The notes beneath the pieces are model-generated. The model saw nothing but the letters and a program-made list of their open reading frames with translations, made no database searches and had not been told where the DNA came from. A program made the position numbers and the translations under genes. From positions 1-64,000 of the forward strand of contig JBIKTR010000004.1 of the NCBI GenBank assembly GCA_044348005.1: a stretch of 64,000 nt of DNA, in the 5' to 3' direction. Of this stretch, positions 60,022-64,000 are shown piece by piece. Origin of the DNA: JAJTHC01 sp044348005. Its GTDB lineage: Bacteria > Cyanobacteriota > Vampirovibrionia > Vampirovibrionales > JAJTHC01. How positions within the stretch are numbered: position 1 is the stretch's first letter; each line of letters starts with the position of its first letter.

Positions 60022-62231
60022 TGATGAGTACACCCAACACACCTTCGCCCAACACCCTTTCATCCAACACCCCTGAACCCAATACGCAAACAACCCCACA
60101 AAAGGCTGTACCTTCTAAAGATTTTGCGATGTTGCGTCTTGCTCAAGCCTTAGTGGTAGGGGTTCCACTGACTTCAATAGTCGCTGGGTGGGTTGAACAG
60201 CTAAAACGCCCCGCCAACACCCCGAGCACCTATAACGTGAGTATTCACGGCGTTAACCCAATGGCAGAAGAAGGGGGTAGAGCCCTTCATCATAAAGCGA
60301 ACCTATTAAGCGAGTATTCCACCGATTTTTCAAAAGCGGTGCAAAGTGCTTGGCGAATAACCGCCGTTTTACCCACAGATATTTTACGTTACGGCTTTAG
60401 AGGCTTTTCTCAACTCTACATACAACCGCTTCTGGAAATAGTGCGTCGTATTAGTCGTGGTTTAACCTCCCCCATGATTCGTGAAGCGATTTTACCCACC
60501 GTAAACGGGCTTAACCTTCAAGGAGCCAGAGAGTTTTACCCTCATTTAACGGATTTTGAATTTAATCAGCTTCAACAAGAAGTGGGGGACTTGCAACTGC
60601 ACCAGCTTGAAGGCTTGCAAGATGCCCTGACTTCCGATTCAATGACCCAATCAGGCGAAGATTTTAAGTACTTGGCTCAAGCCATGAACGTCTTAAAGTT
60701 TAATCGATGGAATCCTCAAACGCGTCGGTACGAATCCCTGCCGTTGTCTAGTCTACCCATGTTGACGCGACACATTCGCATTATGACGCAACCCGATCGC
60801 ATGGCGAGAACCAGTTCAACCTTGGCCAAATACGGGCTTCGAGATATTCCTTTTACGAATACCAGCGAAGTTTGGGATGGATCCTATAAGTTACTTGGTA
60901 AGGCAGCTATTCAACATGAGTTGTTTACAGGCCCAGTGGGGGCTTACGAACATGTGGTAAAAACCTTGAAACTAGGCGACTTTATGCCTGAATACCAACA
61001 GTTTTTACAGCTTGCAAGCCAAGGACGTTTTGCCAGCAACGGGACGCTGAACCGTAAGATGGCCCAGCGTTTGTTTGACTTACACACCACTGAACCCGTT
61101 GAACGTGAGTTTCCCGTTGGTCATGCGTTTTTGAACTATCTATTTGGTTTTGCTAAACTAAAAGGCAAGGGCGAAGGGCAAATCCCCTTTGGTCGAGATA
61201 CCTTAGGCTACATCAAACACAGCTTGCTTCGGGAAATGTCTACCCCCGTGGGTGTAAACGATTACAACGAACCAGCACACATGGCGGATGAACGCTTGGT
61301 AAGGGTATTAAAAAAAGTCATTGGTAATGAAACTTTGGTGTTGGACGACAACACCACCCGGCGAGTGGGCATGATTTTTGACCAAAACAAGGCCTTAAAC
61401 ATTGAAAGCATGGGGGTAGAACAATTCGCCAAAGAAGTTAGCCCGAATTTAGAACGTTTAAGAAACAATGTAGAAGCCGTTAAAGCCTTATTAAATAACC
61501 CCCAACTAACCGCGGAACAATTTCAAAGCGAATGCAAGAAGCGCTTGGCTGAATTTGAACTTGAACGCTTGCGTTTTGCAACCATTTTTCCAAGCAATAA
61601 TCCCGAAAAACGCGGGGCGTTAAATAGAATCGTCGAAGAAGGACTCAGCGAAAAATACGTCAAAAATGCCTATACCTTTGTTACGCAAGGCATTCGTCAT
61701 TATATTGCGTTTCATCACACCATTCCAAACGCCCGAAAGCGCATGATTGTGCCTGAAGTATTGGTGAATGCTGTTTTAGGATTTAGTTTATTGGGGTTTG
61801 TGTGGAATGCCTTGGATGTCAATCGCATTCAGCCCTATGAATCTCAAATCAGCGACCAAAAAGGCAATGTTAAAGGCGCAGGCCTGATGCTTGGGCTTTC
61901 TATTTTGCCTGGAGCCACCTTGTTTACAGGCTTACTGACCCATGGCGCCTTACGCAGGTGGACGCAAGATTCGCCGACGCTTCGCTTTGCTGTGGCTTCT
62001 TTAGCTGGGCTTGCTACTACGTCGTTTTGCGCGTTTCACTTGGTGCGTGGGCATTTAGAAGGGAAGCCTGATGTTTCGTCTAAACAACGTTTTTCTCTAA
62101 ACTCTCGTGTTGAAATTTTCCATTCTCATCATTCGGAAATCATTAAGCAGGTCAAAGCCCATCAGCGTGTGCATCGAACAAATGAACGACGCCCCTACCC
62201 CACCCCTTCAAAACCGTTTCCACACATTTAG
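60018..62231 (+). CDS. Large unknown membrane protein, operon 2 gene B
   Basis: 737 residues; three successive ATGs at 60018, 60021 and 60024, with GGGAGGGG 8 nt upstream. The N-terminus is a Pro/Thr/Asn-rich low-complexity tail (TPNTPSPNTLSSNTPEPNTQ), then a hydrophobic segment (about 38-58). A long helical soluble region follows. Three hydrophobic helices cluster near 580-690 (VLVNAVLGFSLLGFVWNAL, LMLGLSILPGATLFTGLL, RFAVASLAGLATTSFCAFHL). A basic Pro-rich tail ends the protein. Function unknown; presumably a complex partner of gene A. Confidence 0.7.
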   Translation: MMMSTPNTPSPNTLSSNTPEPNTQTTPQKAVPSKDFAMLRLAQALVVGVPLTSIVAGWVEQLKRPANTPSTYNVSIHGVNPMAEEGGRALHHKANLLSEYSTDFSKAVQSAWRITAVLPTDILRYGFRGFSQLYIQPLLEIVRRISRGLTSPMIREAILPTVNGLNLQGAREFYPHLTDFEFNQLQQEVGDLQLHQLEGLQDALTSDSMTQSGEDFKYLAQAMNVLKFNRWNPQTRRYESLPLSSLPMLTRHIRIMTQPDRMARTSSTLAKYGLRDIPFTNTSEVWDGSYKLLGKAAIQHELFTGPVGAYEHVVKTLKLGDFMPEYQQFLQLASQGRFASNGTLNRKMAQRLFDLHTTEPVEREFPVGHAFLNYLFGFAKLKGKGEGQIPFGRDTLGYIKHSLLREMSTPVGVNDYNEPAHMADERLVRVLKKVIGNETLVLDDNTTRRVGMIFDQNKALNIESMGVEQFAKEVSPNLERLRNNVEAVKALLNNPQLTAEQFQSECKKRLAEFELERLRFATIFPSNNPEKRGALNRIVEEGLSEKYVKNAYTFVTQGIRHYIAFHHTIPNARKRMIVPEVLVNAVLGFSLLGFVWNALDVNRIQPYESQISDQKGNVKGAGLMLGLSILPGATLFTGLLTHGALRRWTQDSPTLRFAVASLAGLATTSFCAFHLVRGHLEGKPDVSSKQRFSLNSRVEIFHSHHSEIIKQVKAHQRVHRTNERRPYPTPSKPFPHI

Positions 62232-62386
62232 GGCTTGGGGGGTACTCCCTTTCCCTATGGGAGCAGGAACCAAGCGAAAAGACTGTTGCAGAGGCTTCTA
62301 AGAAAGGTTGCACTTTTTTGTGACGACTTGAAGAAAAAGTGCTATGCTATAGAAGCTTTGCCCTTACCTTGAAAGTCCCCAGCACG

Positions 62387-63115
62387 ATGCGGATCCACAT
62401 TAAAAAGAAAACCAAAAAAAATGGAAACGTCGTCTTTGTCATTCCGGGCATGAGCCTCCTGACTCCCGACGGTGAAAAACTCATTCCCAACCCCAACGGC
62501 CTTAAACCCATGGCTTATGAAGCCCTTGAAAATGCGATTGCCGCAAGCCATAAGGCGGGTTATGACGCCGAGTTTCAAGACGATCTCTTCCCCCTTGAAC
62601 ACCCCTTACGAAAAAAAGACGCCCCCACTCTAGGCAACCAGCGCCAGTTAATGGTAAAAGACGCCCTAAATCAGGCGTTTGCCACCTTGCTTAAACGCCT
62701 AGAAGACAAAGAAGCCCTTGTGCTGGTTTCCACCATTAAAGCCTTGAGTTTTTATAACAAAAGCGAAGCCATTGCCCCCCTACTCACCCACTTGGGGCAT
62801 GAAAGCAGTGATGTTCGCACCGCCCTTCAACAGGCGTGCTGTCACTTACCGAGTTTAGAAACGCTACAAGCCTTGGCTCATGCGTATGGTCATAGCTTGG
62901 TGCATGAACGCAATGCGGAAATGGGGTATCGCGTGCGCTTAACGATTTTAAAGAGTTGGGAAGCCATGGCCGACTGCCTCCCCACCGAAGCCTTTTCAGT
63001 GGTGATGACCCATGTGCTTCACGCCCTAGAAGAAGAACAGTGGCTGATTCGTAGCACGGCGGCTAGTGTGCTGGCTCATCTTGCCGAACGCCATAAGCAG
63101 GAGCCTTCAAACTGA
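62387..63115 (+). CDS. HEAT-repeat-like helical protein
   Basis: 242 residues from the ATG at 62387 (MRIHIKKKTKKNG). A basic N-terminus is followed by at least four helical pairs resembling HEAT repeats (ALVLVSTIKALSFYNKSEAI, PLLTHLGHESSDVRTALQQA, and EEQWLIRSTAASVLAHLAER near the end). No enzymatic motif. The next gene's ATG shares one base with its TGA, so they are coupled. Probably a scaffold; role unknown. Confidence 0.72.
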   Translation: MRIHIKKKTKKNGNVVFVIPGMSLLTPDGEKLIPNPNGLKPMAYEALENAIAASHKAGYDAEFQDDLFPLEHPLRKKDAPTLGNQRQLMVKDALNQAFATLLKRLEDKEALVLVSTIKALSFYNKSEAIAPLLTHLGHESSDVRTALQQACCHLPSLETLQALAHAYGHSLVHERNAEMGYRVRLTILKSWEAMADCLPTEAFSVVMTHVLHALEEEQWLIRSTAASVLAHLAERHKQEPSN

Positions 63116-63798
63116 TGCGTCTTTCCTCTTCAGTCCCAAGCGTTACGACTGTTCGCCCGCCAGTGCTTTTAATTGGCGCAGGCGGGCATGCCAAAGTGAT
63201 CCTAGAAGAGTTTAAATCCCTATACGACTTTCGCGCGGTGTTGAGCGATGCCCCCTTGAGTCGGCGACAAACCGAGTATTTTAAGGGGCATGGGCTAGAT
63301 GTGTTGATTGAATCAGACGCCGTGCTTGACGCCTTTTTAGCCAAGCAAATCACCCATGCCGTGGTGGCGGTGGGTGACAATGACGTGAGGCTCCAAATCG
63401 CGGAATCGCTCTTGCAAAAAGGGTTTCACGTGCCTAGCCTGATTCATCCAGACGCAAAAATTGCGTCCACCGCAGCAATTTTCCCCACAGGCGTGCAGAT
63501 TTTAGCTGGGGCGCATGTGGGGGCTTCGGCAGTGGTGGGCGCACACACGATTTTGAATCACCACGCTATTGTCGAACATGACGCCACCTTAAGCAATGCG
63601 GTTCATGTGGCACCACAAGCGGTGGTGTTGGGGGGGGCTTCGCTTGCCACAGGCACGTTGTTGGGGTGCCACGCCACGGTGTTACCCAATGTGCAGGTGT
63701 TGGCCAAAGCGCAGATTGGGGCAGGGGCGGTGGTGACTCAAAACATCCACCAAGAAGGTGTCTATGTCGGCATACCCGCTATACTATCGGCTAGATAA
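63115..63798 (+). CDS. PglD/NeuD-like sugar O/N-acyltransferase
   Basis: 227 residues: a short unusual leader (MRLSSSVPSVTTVRPP), then the Rossmann-like sugar-binding part VLLIGAGGHAKVILEEFKS, followed by a left-handed beta-helix of hexapeptide repeats. The catalytic His sits in HHAIVEHDATLS. The end, IHQEGVYVGIPAILSAR, is the typical cap. Related proteins acetylate UDP-sugars for glycans. The start overlaps the upstream stop (TGATG) and GCAGGAG is placed correctly. The leader of about 16 residues is longer than usual. Confidence 0.88.
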   Translation: MRLSSSVPSVTTVRPPVLLIGAGGHAKVILEEFKSLYDFRAVLSDAPLSRRQTEYFKGHGLDVLIESDAVLDAFLAKQITHAVVAVGDNDVRLQIAESLLQKGFHVPSLIHPDAKIASTAAIFPTGVQILAGAHVGASAVVGAHTILNHHAIVEHDATLSNAVHVAPQAVVLGGASLATGTLLGCHATVLPNVQVLAKAQIGAGAVVTQNIHQEGVYVGIPAILSAR

Positions 63799-63928
63799 AA
63801 CGGTCTATGGTCTCTTCGTTGTCGCTACGATTTTTTTGCTTGGTTATGTACGTTTATGTACACGCCCGCACAAAAAAATCTAGGCTCCTAGAATAGCCTC
63901 ATCGCCTGTTTCATCTAGCGGATACTAT
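63781..63928 (+). repeat. Covarying palindromic element, copy C
   Basis: Outer arms ATACTATCGGCTAGATAAAA (63781 on) and ...ATCTAGCGGATACTAT (63905-63928), about 20 of 23 positions paired. The core (63810-63897) has CTTCGTTGTCGCTACGA, an inner stem GATTTTTTTG (63829)/CAAAAAAATC (63871), perfect over 10 bp and different in sequence from copies A and B, and TCTAGGCTCCTAGA. Its left arm is the end of the acyltransferase gene and its right arm the end of msrB. Confidence 0.88.
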
Positions 63929-64000
63929 GGGCTTGAAAAGGCAAAAACGTGAGCGAGGCAGAATTGATGCAGTAGCGTAAGCCTGTTGGGGCGGGTCCGT
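63915..64000 (-). CDS. msrB: Peptide-methionine (R)-S-oxide reductase, 3' end only
   Basis: Partial: the minus strand at the window edge reads GPAPTGLRYCINSASLTFL, followed by PFQAHSIR and a TAG at 63915-63917. RYCINSASL with its catalytic Cys is the C-terminal signature of MsrB, which reduces methionine-R-sulfoxide in proteins. The rest lies beyond the window. Convergent with the acyltransferase gene; the two 3' ends carry the arms of element C. Confidence 0.8.
   Translation of the reverse strand, partial: GPAPTGLRYCINSASLTFLPFQAHSIR

Overview
The window reads as a chromosomal segment of a flagellated, Gram-negative-type bacterium, most likely a non-photosynthetic member of the Cyanobacteriota (Vampirovibrio/Melainabacteria-like). 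The pointers are a full-length AAA-ATPase/R3H protein of the Ycf45 type (17142), a bacterial type-A RNase P RNA, a basal-body operon flgB-flgC-fliE-fliF, and several large membrane-anchored proteins that match no family I know. This placement is inference; no ribosomal RNA is present. Base composition is moderate (roughly 45-50% GC) except for one AT-rich gene at 40751.

Layout. 1-8 kb: an unknown membrane protein, the flagellar operon flgB-flgC-fliE-fliF, tRNA-Arg(CCG), alanine racemase, then a lytic transglycosylase next to a FlgF/FlgG-type rod protein. 8-16 kb: a divergent subtilase, priA, an unknown gene, a repeat-rich intergenic region with a 10 x 21 bp array, an M23 murein hydrolase, a leucine-type dehydrogenase and folK. 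16-26 kb: an EF-hand protein with internal duplications, the R3H ATPase, rnpB, pyrB, a candidate Fur-controlled small RNA, a 968-residue helical protein, a matrixin-like protease and nrnA. 26-36 kb: dapF, a secreted propeller protein, LD-carboxypeptidase, truB, rpmG/rpmB, rsmH, dedA, pit/DUF47 and xseA. 36-43 kb: a two-gene operon of large unknown membrane proteins, thrC, an AT-rich DUF3644 gene, a second 10 x 21 bp array, a short zinc-ribbon rpmG and tRNA-Trp. 43-52 kb: slipin, bioB, several small unknown genes, a membrane J-domain protein, a YciI-like protein, hemN, trmFO and rlmH. 52-64 kb: an active/inactive M16 peptidase pair, photolyase, a second two-gene operon of large unknown membrane proteins, a HEAT-like protein, a PglD/NeuD-like acyltransferase and the 3' end of msrB.

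Most recognised genes are housekeeping (cell wall: alr, dapF, ldcA, M23, lytic transglycosylase; translation and RNA: truB, trmFO, rlmH, rsmH, rpmB, rpmG, rnpB; metabolism: pyrB, thrC, bioB, folK, hemN). The unusual content lies in the intergenic DNA and in the unknown membrane operons. The strongest candidates for something undescribed are (i) a dispersed element of about 140-150 nt at 25487, 43705 and 63781, whose stems change sequence between copies but stay complementary around conserved hairpin cores, with a core-less relative at 12776; and (ii) two copies of an element of about 350 bp (12409 and 41966), each with exactly ten 21-bp near-palindromic units plus a partial eleventh inside a conserved flank. 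No transposase, phage gene or CRISPR array was found.
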